Counted from the stretch's first letter, positions 49,812 to 58,931 are shown. The stretch: 64,000 bases of DNA from Geodermatophilus amargosae (GCF_900116515.1 NZ_FPBA01000002.1:124001-188000), one strand, 5' to 3'. Notes: generated from the letters alone by a model not told the origin. Numbers and translations are program-made.

Positions 49812-50590
49812 GCCGGCAGGCCCTTGTAGGCGCGCAGCACCTCGTTGAGCTCGCCCTGCATCTTGATCTGCCCGTGTTCCATCCAGATCGCGGTGTCGCA
49901 CAGCTCGCGCAGGAACTCGTCGGAGTGCGAGGCGAACACCAGCAGGCCGGAGCGCTCGACGAGCTGGACCAACCGCTGCTTGGACTTCTCGAGGAACGCG
50001 GCGTCGACCGCCCCGATCCCCTCGTCGAGCAGCAGGATCTCCGGGTCGATGCTGGTGACCACGCCGAGGGCCAGGCGCACCCGCATGCCGGTGGAGTAGG
50101 TGCGCAGCGGCATGCGGAGGAAGTCGCCGAGCTCGGTGAAGTCGGCGATGTCGTCGACCCGCTGGTCCATCTGCTTGCGGCTCATCCCGAGGAACAGGCC
50201 GCGGATCATGATGTTCTCGAGACCGGAGATCTCCGGGTCCATGCCCACGCCGAGGTCGAACACCGGGGCGACGCGGCCGCGGACCTCGGCGATGCCGCGG
50301 GTCGGCTCGTAGATGCCCGACAGCAGCCGCAGGAGCGTGGACTTGCCGGCCCCGTTGTGGCCGACCAGGCCGACGCGCGCCCCGTGCTCGAGGCTGACGG
50401 TGATGTCCCGCAGCGCCTCGATGACCGGCACCTTGGCGGCGCTGTCGATGTTGCCGCCGACCAGACCCATGACGGTCTTCTTCAACGAGCGGCTCTTGGC
50501 GTCGAAGATCGGGAAGTCGACGCAGGCGTCCTTGGTCGTGATGCTGACCGGGGCGCTCGTGGTCACCGTGTTGTCGTCGTTCACGCTCAC
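49808..50590 (-). CDS. ABC exporter ATPase for galactan (Wzt/RfbE type, Rv3781-like)
   Basis: A 260-residue ABC ATPase of the polysaccharide exporter class: Walker A GLVGHNGAGKST near residue 72, signature YSTGMRVRLAL, Walker B EILLLDEGIGAVD, H-loop FASHS. With the permease upstream it should flip the lipid-linked galactan. There is no C-terminal glycan-binding domain as in some Wzt. The GTG at 50590 overlaps the permease stop (GTGA). Confidence 0.93.
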   Translation of the reverse strand: MSVNDDNTVTTSAPVSITTKDACVDFPIFDAKSRSLKKTVMGLVGGNIDSAAKVPVIEALRDITVSLEHGARVGLVGHNGAGKSTLLRLLSGIYEPTRGIAEVRGRVAPVFDLGVGMDPEISGLENIMIRGLFLGMSRKQMDQRVDDIADFTELGDFLRMPLRTYSTGMRVRLALGVVTSIDPEILLLDEGIGAVDAAFLEKSKQRLVQLVERSGLLVFASHSDEFLRELCDTAIWMEHGQIKMQGELNEVLRAYKGLPA

Positions 50591-51420
50591 ACCCAGTAGG
50601 AGACGCGGGACCGGTAGCGGCGCATCACGAGCATCGTGAACAGCCAGCCGACCACCGTGATGGCGAGGACGACCACCCAGTACCGCAGCTGCTGGTCCTG
50701 ACCCAGCAGCGGGCGGCGGATGATCTCCAGGAAGTGCAGGAAGGGGTTGAACTCGGCCAGCCGGGCCCGCTCGGCGATCGCGGGGTTCGGGCTGTTGATC
50801 AGCTCGTCGTAGATCCAGACGATCGGCGTGAGGAAGAACGCCAGCTGCACCACGCTCTGCGTGATCGGCAGGATGTCGCGGAACCGTGCGGTGATGATGC
50901 CGACGGCGAGAGCCACCCAGGCGCCGTTGAGGGCCAGCAGGAAGAAGGCCGGGACCGCGTAGACCACGGTCCACTTCAGCGGCTGCGGGAAGACCAGCAG
51001 CATCACCAGGTAGACGATCAGGTTGTGGGCGAAGAACAGCGTCTGCCGCCACACCAGGCGGTAGACGTGCACCGACAGCGGCGCGGGCAGGTGCTTGATC
51101 AGCCCCTCGTTGGCGATGAACACCTCGGAGCCCTCGGTGATGCAGCCGCTGATGAAGGCCCAGACGATGAAGCCGACGAGGACGTGCGGCAGCAGCCGCT
51201 CCAGCGGGACGTCGAAGAGCCCCGAGTAGAGGATGCCGAGCGCGACGGCGGTGACCGCCATGCTGATCGTGATCCAGACCGGGCCGAGGACCGAGCGCCG
51301 GTAGCGCTGGCGGATGTCCTGCCAGCCCAGGTGCCCCCAGAGGGTCCGCTGCTCCCAGCCGCGCCGGAGGTCGGCGACTGCCGCGGCGTATGTCCGGCCG
51401 GCCGGTTGTGCGAGTGCCAC
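50587..51420 (-). CDS. ABC exporter permease for galactan (Wzm/RfbD type, Rv3783-like)
   Basis: A 277-residue ABC-2 permease with six membrane helices (ITISMAVTAVALGILYSGLF, LLPHVLVGFIVWAFISGCI and so on) and the N-terminal WGHLGWQDIRQRYRRSVLGP interface motif of polysaccharide exporters. The GTG at 51420 is 8 bases after TAGCGT, so the mRNA is probably leaderless; the open frame further up is not needed. First gene of the three-gene export operon with GlfT1 last. Confidence 0.92.
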   Translation of the reverse strand: MALAQPAGRTYAAAVADLRRGWEQRTLWGHLGWQDIRQRYRRSVLGPVWITISMAVTAVALGILYSGLFDVPLERLLPHVLVGFIVWAFISGCITEGSEVFIANEGLIKHLPAPLSVHVYRLVWRQTLFFAHNLIVYLVMLLVFPQPLKWTVVYAVPAFFLLALNGAWVALAVGIITARFRDILPITQSVVQLAFFLTPIVWIYDELINSPNPAIAERARLAEFNPFLHFLEIIRRPLLGQDQQLRYWVVVLAITVVGWLFTMLVMRRYRSRVSYWV

Positions 51421-51428
51421 GCCGACCC

Positions 51429-51434
51429 ACGCTA
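51429..51434 (-). promoter_or_regulatory. Leaderless -10 box of the galactan export operon
   Basis: TAGCGT on the minus strand, 8 bases before the GTG at 51420. Confidence 0.5.
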
Positions 51435-51611
51435 CCTGCGCGGCCAGGGCCGGGCTGGCGGCGCTGGGGAGGCCGGGACCGGTGGGACACCCGTTCCAGG
51501 AGCACCGGATGAGGTGGCGGACCGCCCCGTCACGACGCCGCGCTGTCGTACGGTGACGCTCGACCGCTTCCCGGCCCGAGCGGGCCGACCGCACAGTCTG
51601 GACCCCCTTCC

Positions 51612-53618
51612 TTGACCCTGCACGACGTCCTCGTCCCGGTGGTCAGCGCCCTCGTCCTCGTCGTCCCGGGGCTCGTCCTCGCGCTGCTGGCCGGCCTGCG
51701 CCCCGGGACCTCCGTCGCCGTGGCCCCGCTGTTGACCTACGGCGTGGTGACCCTGTCGGCGACCGCCGCCACCTACGTGTCCTTCCCGTGGGAGCCGTGG
51801 ACGCTCGCCGTCGCCACCCTGCTGGTCGCCGCCGTCGTCGTCGGGCTGCGGCTGCTGACCGGGCGGGGGCTGCCCTGGCAGCGGCGGCTCGCGGTCGAGC
51901 GGCCCGCGCGCCCGGGCCTGCGGGACCTCACCGTCGCCGGCGGCGTGCTCGCCGGCGGCCTCCTGGCCGCGGTGGTGCTGCGCGACGGCTTCGGCCGGCT
52001 GGACACGCCCAACCAGGACTGGGACTACGTCTTCCACGCCAGCGCCACGCGGCTGATCGCCGACTCCGGCGACCTCGCCCCCTCGGCGCTGGGCCGGGTC
52101 AACGACTGGGAGACGGCGAACTACTACTACCCGAACACCTTCCACGGGATGGCCGCCGTCGTGCGCGACCTGACCGGCGGCACGGTGTTCGAGGTGCTCA
52201 ACAGCCAGGCCATGATCATGTGCCTGGTCGCGGGCCTGGGGCTGGCCGGCCTGCTGCACCGGCTGCGCGCGCCGCTGGCGGTCACCGCCGGGACGCCGGT
52301 GCTGCTCGCCGGCTTCGCCTCCTTCCCCTACGACGTGCTGTGGCGCGGCCCGCTGCTGCCCTTCGCCGCCGGCGTCGCCGTCGTCCCGGCGTTCGTCCTG
52401 CTGCTCGACGTCGTCCTGGACCTGCGCCGCCCCGCGCCGACCCTGCTGTTCACCCTCGGCGCCGCGGGTCTGCTGGGGCTGCACCCGAGCACCGCGCTGT
52501 CGGCGGCACTGTTCGCGCTGGTGTGGCTGACCGTCCGCTGGTGGCGCGCGCCGTCGACGGTGCCGCGCGACCTCGTCGTCCTGGTGGTCGGCGGCATGGC
52601 CGCCCTGCTGTGCGCCGCCCCGGCGGTCCTGGGCGCGATCAGCACCAGCTCGGAGGGCGCCGACGTCGACTGGCCGGCCATCGAGTCCCCCGGGCAGGCC
52701 GTCGGCGACATGCTGTTCCTCAACCACGAGCTGCCCGCGCCGCAGTACTGGCTCTCCGCACTCGTCGTCGCCGGGCTGCTCACCGTGCACCGCGCGCGCT
52801 ACATGTGGGCCTGGCTGGCCGCCGCGGCCACCGCGTTCGTGCTGTTCGTGATGGCGGCCTCGTCGGACTCGCAGCTGGTCGCCGACCTGACCCGTCCCTG
52901 GTGGAACGACCGCTGGCGCTTCGCCGCCGTCGTCGCCCTCGGGCTGGCGCCGCTGGCGATGCACGGGCTGTGGACGACCGCCCGCACGCTGGCGCTGGCG
53001 GTGCGCCGCCGGCTGGGCGGGCGCGTGGCGCGCCTGCGCGGGCCGGCCCTCGCCCGCGGGCTGGTGGTCACGGGCCTGCTCGCGCTCCTGGTGCTGTCGG
53101 ACGTGCTCTACGCGCCGCTCAACAGCTCGCGGGTGGCCCTCAACTACCAGCGCGACGACATGCTCGACGGCAACGAGATCGACGCCATGGAGTGGCTGGC
53201 CGAGAACTCGACCGGCGGCACCGTGATGAACGACTCCAACGACGGCTCGGCCTACCTGTCGGCGGTGACCGGCCTGCGCCCGCTGTTCGGGCACATCGTC
53301 GAGCCCCGGCTGGTGTCGAAGATGGGCCCGACGCAGCAGCTGCTCATCGAGCACTTCAACTGCCTGGACTCCGACCCGGAGGTCCGCGAGGCGATCGAGG
53401 ACCTCGACATCCGCTACGTCTTCCTCGGCAACGGCTTCATCCGGGAGTGGTTCACCCGGCTGCCGGGGCTGCGCGGCATCGACGCCTCGCCGTCGCTGCG
53501 GCTGGTCCACCGGGAGCCCGGCGTCCGGGTGTTCGAGGTCGACCTGACCGACACGCCGACCCAGCCGGTGGCCGCCTGCGTGCCGCCGTCCGCGGACACC
53601 GACGGCCAGACCGGCTGA
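51612..53618 (+). CDS. Large polytopic membrane protein, DUF6541/Rv3779-like
   Basis: A 668-residue protein with about 12 membrane helices and a soluble C-terminal domain (about 500-668: EIDAMEWLAENSTGGTVMNDSNDGSAYLS, DIRYVFLGNGF). An extracellular loop after the third helix holds QDWDYVFHASATRLIADSGDLAPS, the place of a catalytic Asp in GT-C sugar transferases. Rv3779, of similar length, lies beside Rv3780-Rv3783 in M. tuberculosis, which fits this position. A role in polyprenyl-sugar use is inference. TTG 51612 opens the frame; a start slightly further in cannot be excluded. Confidence 0.75.
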   Translation: MTLHDVLVPVVSALVLVVPGLVLALLAGLRPGTSVAVAPLLTYGVVTLSATAATYVSFPWEPWTLAVATLLVAAVVVGLRLLTGRGLPWQRRLAVERPARPGLRDLTVAGGVLAGGLLAAVVLRDGFGRLDTPNQDWDYVFHASATRLIADSGDLAPSALGRVNDWETANYYYPNTFHGMAAVVRDLTGGTVFEVLNSQAMIMCLVAGLGLAGLLHRLRAPLAVTAGTPVLLAGFASFPYDVLWRGPLLPFAAGVAVVPAFVLLLDVVLDLRRPAPTLLFTLGAAGLLGLHPSTALSAALFALVWLTVRWWRAPSTVPRDLVVLVVGGMAALLCAAPAVLGAISTSSEGADVDWPAIESPGQAVGDMLFLNHELPAPQYWLSALVVAGLLTVHRARYMWAWLAAAATAFVLFVMAASSDSQLVADLTRPWWNDRWRFAAVVALGLAPLAMHGLWTTARTLALAVRRRLGGRVARLRGPALARGLVVTGLLALLVLSDVLYAPLNSSRVALNYQRDDMLDGNEIDAMEWLAENSTGGTVMNDSNDGSAYLSAVTGLRPLFGHIVEPRLVSKMGPTQQLLIEHFNCLDSDPEVREAIEDLDIRYVFLGNGFIREWFTRLPGLRGIDASPSLRLVHREPGVRVFEVDLTDTPTQPVAACVPPSADTDGQTG

Positions 53619-53636
53619 CGGCCGGACCGACGACGG

Positions 53637-53661
53637 CCGGCCCACTGTCGTCGTGGGCCGG
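53637..53661. terminator. Terminator between the DUF6541-like and flippase genes
   Basis: A 9-bp stem CCGGCCCAC/GTGGGCCGG with a 7-base loop, 19 bp past the plus-strand stop and 3 bp before the flippase stop, serving both convergent genes. Confidence 0.65.
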
Positions 53662-53663
53662 GC

Positions 53664-55001
53664 TCAGGAGGCGGGGGGGCGGGCTGCCGGTCCGGGCTCG
53701 CCGAGGCAGAGGCGGACAAGGCCGTAGCGCGAGCTCGCCTCGTGCGCGACCAGCACGCCGACGGCGACGACGGCGCTGACCACGACCATCCGGACCGGGG
53801 TGTCGCCGAACACCAGCAGCCCGACCGCCTGCACCACCGCGGCGACGGCGACGATGCCGATGAGCCGCCGGTCGCCGCGCGCCAGGGTGACCATGATGTG
53901 CACGTAGACCAGCGCGAGCAGGGTCATGACGCCGGCCAGCGGGCCGGCCAGCGCGTAGGCGTCGGCGTACGCCTCGCCGAAGACGCCGACCACCAGGGAC
54001 GCCGGCGCGAGCACGATGGCCAGCACGACGGCGCCACCGGTGGCCAGGGTGGCCGCCATGGTGAGCAGCGCGGGGCTGCGCACGCTCAGGCCGGCCTCGA
54101 GCCGGGCCGCGACCTTGGGCAGCAGCATGAGCGCCAGCGCCGACGGCCCGTAGAGCGCGATCTTGCCCAGCAGCGCCGCCGAGGCGTACAGGCCGGCCTC
54201 CGTCGGCTCGAGCGTCACCTTGGCGACGAGCAGGTCCAGGTTGGTCAGCGAGGCGAACGCCGCGAGCGCCACGAGCGCGGGCCGGACGTTCAGCGCGACC
54301 CGCTGCGTCCGCGCCACGGACCGGCCGCCGGTGCGCCCGAGCGCCATGACCAGGCCGACCACCGTGGCCAGCACGAGCGCGCCGAGCGCGCCGACGACGC
54401 CGGCGACGGCGGCCAGCGGGACGAGCAGGACGGCGCGCAGGATGCCGAGGGGGCCGGCCAGGATGGCGCCGACCCGGCCGAAGTGCTCGCGGCCCTGGTG
54501 GATGCCCTGGCTCACCTGCAGGCCGAGGCCGAGCACGATCCACAGCGCGCCGGTCAGCCAGACGCCGACGGAGCCCAGGTCGAGGATCGCGACCGCCGCC
54601 GGCGCCGCGGCCAGCAGGACGACGAACAGGCCCGCCTGCACGAGGGCCATGCGGCGGGTGACGAACCGGATGAGGCCCTGCGCCTCGTCGGGCAGGCCGC
54701 GGGCGGTGAGCGCGGCGATCTCGCGGGCCATCGCCGCCTGCACGCCGGTGGCCGGCATGAGCGCGATCGTCGCCAGGCCGGTCATGGCACTGACCTCGGC
54801 GAACTCCGCGGGTGTGAGCGCCCGGGCGGCGAGGACGTAGTACATGTAGTTGCCGAGGTGCCCGGCCACCGAGCAGACCAGGAGCAGCAGACCGGAGCGG
54901 GCAGCCGGGGAGGCCAGCAGGCTCCCGAGCAGGCCGCGCCGGCCGGGGGTGGTGTCCGGGGTCCCGGTGTCGACGGGGGAGCCGCTCACGACTGACGGCA
55001 C
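53664..55001 (-). CDS. Polysaccharide flippase-like membrane protein (MOP superfamily)
   Basis: A 445-residue protein with about 12 helices, the pattern of Wzx/MATE-type lipid-linked oligosaccharide flippases (GNYMYYVLAARALTPAEFAEVSAMTGL in helix 1-2, NLDLLVAKVTLEPTEAGLYASAALLGKIALYGPSALALMLLPKVA in the middle). It would move a polyprenyl-linked glycan other than galactan, which has its own ABC exporter. The GTG at 55001 has AGGAAGG 12 bases upstream. A TACAGT box at 55128-55133 suggests a leader of about 120 bases. Confidence 0.85.
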   Translation of the reverse strand: MPSVVSGSPVDTGTPDTTPGRRGLLGSLLASPAARSGLLLLVCSVAGHLGNYMYYVLAARALTPAEFAEVSAMTGLATIALMPATGVQAAMAREIAALTARGLPDEAQGLIRFVTRRMALVQAGLFVVLLAAAPAAVAILDLGSVGVWLTGALWIVLGLGLQVSQGIHQGREHFGRVGAILAGPLGILRAVLLVPLAAVAGVVGALGALVLATVVGLVMALGRTGGRSVARTQRVALNVRPALVALAAFASLTNLDLLVAKVTLEPTEAGLYASAALLGKIALYGPSALALMLLPKVAARLEAGLSVRSPALLTMAATLATGGAVVLAIVLAPASLVVGVFGEAYADAYALAGPLAGVMTLLALVYVHIMVTLARGDRRLIGIVAVAAVVQAVGLLVFGDTPVRMVVVSAVVAVGVLVAHEASSRYGLVRLCLGEPGPAARPPAS

Positions 55002-55033
55002 GGCATGTCGCGCCCTTCCTCTCCGGGGGCTTC

Positions 55034-55051
55034 GTCGTCCCGCGGGACGAC
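55034..55051. promoter_or_regulatory. Perfect 18-bp palindrome in the flippase leader
   Basis: GTCGTCCCGCGGGACGAC, 33-50 bp upstream of the flippase start and downstream of its candidate promoter. It is either an operator or an RNA hairpin. Confidence 0.55.
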
Positions 55052-55119
55052 CGGTTCGGGCCGGGGACACGACCGCCCGCGCCACGCCCTCCCGGACGGG
55101 TCACGACGCGCGTCGGAGA

Positions 55120-55149
55120 GCCCTCGCACTGTAACCCCGGCGCGAGGGC
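55120..55149 (-). terminator. Candidate terminator after the LGFP gene
   Basis: GCCCTCGC/GCGAGGGC, 8 bp with a 14-base loop, 19 bp past the stop of the 1065-residue LGFP gene. The flippase -10 TACAGT (55133 to 55128) lies inside the loop. Confidence 0.45.
55128..55133 (-). promoter_or_regulatory. Candidate flippase -10 box
   Basis: TACAGT on the minus strand, giving a leader of about 120 bases. Confidence 0.4.
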
Positions 55150-55167
55150 CCCCGCCGTGCTGCGCGG

Positions 55168-58100
55168 TCAGCCGACGGTCACCTCGGCGACGCCGTTGCG
55201 TTCGACGATCCAGCCGCGGGCGAAGTCGACGCGCTTGCCGCCGCCCCAGCCGTAGACGTCGCCCAGCGGGTCGCCGAGCTCACCGGCCGCGCCGCCGCGC
55301 TGGACGTGGGCGGCCAGGATGGCGTCGGTGGTGCGCAGCGATCCCGTGGCCGCCGACCAGTAGACGGTGCCGTCGGCGAAGCGCTGCGCGGCCCCGGTCG
55401 CGGCCGGGACCTCGGTGCCCAGCGGCGCGCCGAGCGGGCCGGTGAGCCCACCGCCGGCCTCCCAGGCCGCGCCGATCGCGCCGCGCACCGGGTGCGCGCC
55501 ACCGGCGGAGGTCCACCAGATGCCGCCGGACTGGAACCGCTGCACCCTGCCCGGTCCCGACGCCGACTCCGCACCCACGGGGAAGCCCAGCGGACCGCCG
55601 GGACCACCGGCCTCGACGTAGGCCCGGCCGACGTCCCCGCGCACCGACTGGGGGCCGGTCGCGGCCGACCAGTAGACGGTGCCGCCCGTGAACCGCTGGG
55701 ACGCACCGGCGCCGGTCGCGGTCTCGTCGCCCAGCGGCGCACCGAGCGGGCCGGTGAGCCCGCCGCCGGCCTCCCAGGCCGCGCCGATCGCGCCGCGCAC
55801 CGGGTGCGCGCCACCGGCGGAGGTCCACCAGATCCCGCCGATCTGGAACCGCTGCACCCTCGCCGACCCCGACGTCGTCTCCGCCGCCGCCGGGAACCCG
55901 AGCGGACCGCCGGGCCCGCCGGTGGCCTCGTAGGCCTGCAGCAGTTCCCCGCGGACCGACTGCGGGCCCGTGGCCGCCGACCAGTAGACCGTGCCGCCCG
56001 TGAACCGCTGCACCGCGCCGCGACCGGCCGCGGTCTCGTCACCGACCGGGGCGCCCAGCGGACCGGTCAGCCCACCCGCCGCGTCCCAGCCCGTGGCGAT
56101 GCCGCCGCGCACCGCGTGCGCGCCGCCCGCGGAGGTCCACCAGATGCCGCCGGACTGGAAGCGCTGCACCCTCGCCGACCCCGACGTCGTCTCGGCCGCC
56201 GCCGGGAACCCGAGCGGACCGGCCGGACCACCGGAGGTCTCGTAGGCCCGGGCGAGGTCGCCGAGCACCGCCTGCGGGCCCGTGGCCGCCGACCAGTGGA
56301 CGCTGCCGCCGGTGAACCGCTGCGACGCGCCGGCACCGGCGGCGGCCTCGTCCGCGACGGGTGCACCCAGCGGACCGGTCAGCCCGCCGTCGGCCAGCCA
56401 CCCCGTGTACAGGCCGCCCCGCACGACGCGGGAACCACCGTCCGCGGTCCAGAACACGAGACCGCGCTGGAACCTCTGGACCTGCGCGGCGCCCTCGGTG
56501 GTCTCCTCCCCGACGGGGAGTCCGAGCGCGCCGGCCTCGGCGCCGAGGGCCTGGTACCGGGCGAGCACCGGGCCGTCGACCTGCACGGTGCCGGAGGTCA
56601 GCGCGTACAGCGAGCCGTTCTGGAAGTCCTGTGCGGTGCCGGCGCCGCCTGCGAGGGTGCGGGCGTCGGAGACGGGGAGGCCCAGCGGGCCCGCCGCTCC
56701 CCCGCGCTCGCCCCAGACCGTCGCGAGCCGGCCGGTCACCGGGTGCCCGCCCGTCGTCCCGCTCCAGTGGACGGTGCCGCGCTGGAAGGCCTGCACCACG
56801 CCGCCGGCGACCGGACCGGCCGCCTCGGCGCCGGCCGGGTAGCCGAGGACGCCGGTGGCCCCGCCGACGCGCTCCCACGTCGCCAGCACGGCGCCCCGGA
56901 CCGGCTGCGCGCCGGTGCCGTCCGAGTAGGCCATCACGCCGCCCTGGAACCGCTGCACGACCCCCGACCGGTCCGAGGCCACGACCTCGGGGGTCGTCGG
57001 GTAGCGCAGCGGCCCCGTCACGCCGCCACCGGAGCCCCAGACGGCCCTGATCGCCCCGCGGACGGGCGCGGCGCCCGTCGCGTCGGTGTAGTAGACGGTC
57101 CCGCCCTGGAACTCCTGGAGGGTCCCGACGCCGTCGCCGACCGGCTTCTCGTCGCTGGTCGGGAACCCGAGGGCGCCGTTGTCGCGGCCCTCGCGGTCCC
57201 ACGCCGCCCGGATCCCGCCGCGCACCGGCAGGGCACCGGTGCCGGCGGTCCAGTAGACCCCGCCGCCCTGGAACAGCTGGTACGCCCCGGCGCCGTCGCC
57301 CGTGGCCGCCTCGGCGCTGATCGGGTAGCCGAGCGGTCCGTTCTCGCGGCCCCGCGCGGCCCACGAGTCGTAGATCGCGCCCCGGAGCGGGTGCGCGCCG
57401 GTGGCCGGCGTCCAGTAGATCGCCCCGCGGGCGAAGATCTGGTAGCAACCCCCGCCGGCCAGGCCGCACTGCACCGGGATGCTGGGCGCGCCCAGGACGT
57501 CGGGCCCGGTGCGGTAGTAGGAGTCGGAGATCGCCGCGGCGCCCGGCTCGTGCGTCGAGCCGAACCAGTCGGTGTAGTAGCTGAAGAAGTTGCGGTTGCC
57601 GTAGGCCGAGCAGCCGTCGCCGGTGCCGTAGCCGGCCCGCAGCGCCGCCGCGTTCGGCTGGTAGGGCGTGTACGTGTACAGACCGGCCGTAGCCTGGTTG
57701 TAGATGAACACCGACGAGCTGCCGCAGGCCCTGTTCGGGTTGTAGAGGATCGTGTTCCAGCGGCCCGGGAAGTAGTTGATCGGCTTGGCCGCGTACTCCT
57801 TGAACCGGTGGGCGGCGCTGTAGACCTGGTTGAAGAAGCCGTTGTAGGCGGGGTTGCAGGGCGCGGTGTCGGGACAGGCGAAGCCCATCGCCTCGCGGTA
57901 GCGGCGGGCGTACAGGTTGTCGCCGCCGGAGGTGGTGACGAGCGACTGCTCCTTCTGCAGCGTCACCAGCAGCACGCGCGGGTTGATGCCACAGGCCTGG
58001 CCGACCTTGGAGATGATCGCCGCCGCCGTCTCCTGCGGCTGGCCGTCGTAGAAGGCGCAGTGCGCGTCAGCGGCCCTGTCAGGCGTGTCCTGGCGGTAGA

Positions 58101-58365
58101 CCCGGAGGCACGGGCTGCCGTCGGAGCCCGTCCGGCAGGAAGCGCCCTTCAGGTCGAGGAAGCGCTGCACGTCCCAGGTCGGCATCGACCAGCCGTCGAA
58201 GAAGATCGCGTCGCTGATGATGTCGCCGGCGCGGAACTGCGACAGGTCGGCCGCCTCGTCGAGGCGGTCGTCGTCACCGGGCAGCGACCCGGCGAGCAGG
58301 AGGGCCACCAGCGCGAGCAGGCCCGCCAGGGTGACCAGGCGGACACGAGTACGCGGCTGCCTCAC
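55168..58365 (-). CDS. Secreted LGFP-repeat cell-wall protein with N-terminal lysozyme-like domain
   Basis: A 1065-residue exported protein. A signal peptide/anchor (about 8-27) is followed by a Cys-rich domain (40-300) with INPRVLLVTLQKEQSLVT, where Glu 139 is placed like the catalytic Glu of lytic transglycosylases; that reading is tentative. From about 314 to the end run 14 LGFP repeats of about 52 residues (GAIYWTPATG...GPLGYP...FQ). The last eight alternate two types, giving a 104-residue super-repeat. LGFP repeats are thought to bind the cell wall. Its GTG overlaps the lipoprotein stop (GTGA). Confidence 0.85.
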   Translation of the reverse strand: MRQPRTRVRLVTLAGLLALVALLLAGSLPGDDDRLDEAADLSQFRAGDIISDAIFFDGWSMPTWDVQRFLDLKGASCRTGSDGSPCLRVYRQDTPDRAADAHCAFYDGQPQETAAAIISKVGQACGINPRVLLVTLQKEQSLVTTSGGDNLYARRYREAMGFACPDTAPCNPAYNGFFNQVYSAAHRFKEYAAKPINYFPGRWNTILYNPNRACGSSSVFIYNQATAGLYTYTPYQPNAAALRAGYGTGDGCSAYGNRNFFSYYTDWFGSTHEPGAAAISDSYYRTGPDVLGAPSIPVQCGLAGGGCYQIFARGAIYWTPATGAHPLRGAIYDSWAARGRENGPLGYPISAEAATGDGAGAYQLFQGGGVYWTAGTGALPVRGGIRAAWDREGRDNGALGFPTSDEKPVGDGVGTLQEFQGGTVYYTDATGAAPVRGAIRAVWGSGGGVTGPLRYPTTPEVVASDRSGVVQRFQGGVMAYSDGTGAQPVRGAVLATWERVGGATGVLGYPAGAEAAGPVAGGVVQAFQRGTVHWSGTTGGHPVTGRLATVWGERGGAAGPLGLPVSDARTLAGGAGTAQDFQNGSLYALTSGTVQVDGPVLARYQALGAEAGALGLPVGEETTEGAAQVQRFQRGLVFWTADGGSRVVRGGLYTGWLADGGLTGPLGAPVADEAAAGAGASQRFTGGSVHWSAATGPQAVLGDLARAYETSGGPAGPLGFPAAAETTSGSARVQRFQSGGIWWTSAGGAHAVRGGIATGWDAAGGLTGPLGAPVGDETAAGRGAVQRFTGGTVYWSAATGPQSVRGELLQAYEATGGPGGPLGFPAAAETTSGSARVQRFQIGGIWWTSAGGAHPVRGAIGAAWEAGGGLTGPLGAPLGDETATGAGASQRFTGGTVYWSAATGPQSVRGDVGRAYVEAGGPGGPLGFPVGAESASGPGRVQRFQSGGIWWTSAGGAHPVRGAIGAAWEAGGGLTGPLGAPLGTEVPAATGAAQRFADGTVYWSAATGSLRTTDAILAAHVQRGGAAGELGDPLGDVYGWGGGKRVDFARGWIVERNGVAEVTVG
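55428..56362. repeat. 312-bp higher-order tandem repeats in the LGFP gene
   Basis: Blocks near 55428, 55740, 56052 and a more diverged one near 56364 repeat with a 312-bp period. The first two are almost identical over more than 100 bp (for example GCCGCGCACCGGGTGCGCGC in both). Each unit encodes two LGFP repeats. Confidence 0.85.
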
Positions 58366-58931
58366 GGGACCACGACCTCCACGTCGTCACTGGACGCGGA
58401 CGAGTCGTCGGACCGGTAGTCCAGCCGGGCGGTCCGCGTGCCCGGGCTCAGCTGCCCGACCGGCACGGAGAGCAGGCCGCAGGACGTCGTCTGCACGTCC
58501 GCAACGGCGTCGCCCTCGACGCTGACGTCGTCCTGCCCGGCGCGGCCGAGCACCAGCACGCACCGCCCCCCGTCCTCGACGAGGCCCGGGACGAACCCGG
58601 CCACCTCGACGGCGCTGCCGGCCGGCTCGAGTCCGGCGTAGGACACCACGACGTAGAGGTCGGACGAGCCCGGGTCCGAGCCGCCGCGGGGCGGGTCGGT
58701 GGCGACGTCGGTCGGCTCCGGCCGGTCGGTCGAGGACGGACTCGGCGACGACGCCGTCTCCGTCGCCCCCGTCGCCGAGGCCGAGGTCGAGGTGGCGCTC
58801 GACGACGCCGCGGTCGTGCCGGCGCCCGCCTCCGTGCCGAGGAAGCCCGAGCAGGACGCCAGCGGGCCGACGAGCAGGGCGGCGGAGACGGCCCACGCCG
58901 TCCGGCGCGCGAGGGGGCGCGGAGCGCTCAT
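58362..58931 (-). CDS. Hypothetical lipoprotein in the LGFP cluster
   Basis: A 189-residue lipoprotein: signal peptide with lipobox LASC (Cys 27), a Ser/Thr/Ala-rich linker of about 60 residues, then a small beta domain (DLYVVVSYAGLEPAGSAVEVAGFVPGLVEDGGRCVLVL...SVPVGQLSPGTRTARLDYRSDD) with two Cys probably bonded. No family is recognised. ATG 58931 overlaps the stop of the amidase gene (ATGA) and its stop overlaps the next start (GTGA), so the three proteins are made together. Confidence 0.75.
   Translation of the reverse strand: MSAPRPLARRTAWAVSAALLVGPLASCSGFLGTEAGAGTTAASSSATSTSASATGATETASSPSPSSTDRPEPTDVATDPPRGGSDPGSSDLYVVVSYAGLEPAGSAVEVAGFVPGLVEDGGRCVLVLGRAGQDDVSVEGDAVADVQTTSCGLLSVPVGQLSPGTRTARLDYRSDDSSASSDDVEVVVP

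Noticed and set aside
55306-58419. A 1037-codon plus-strand frame opposite the LGFP gene, with apparent repeats
   Set aside because: Its repeats are just the antisense image of the LGFP repeats.
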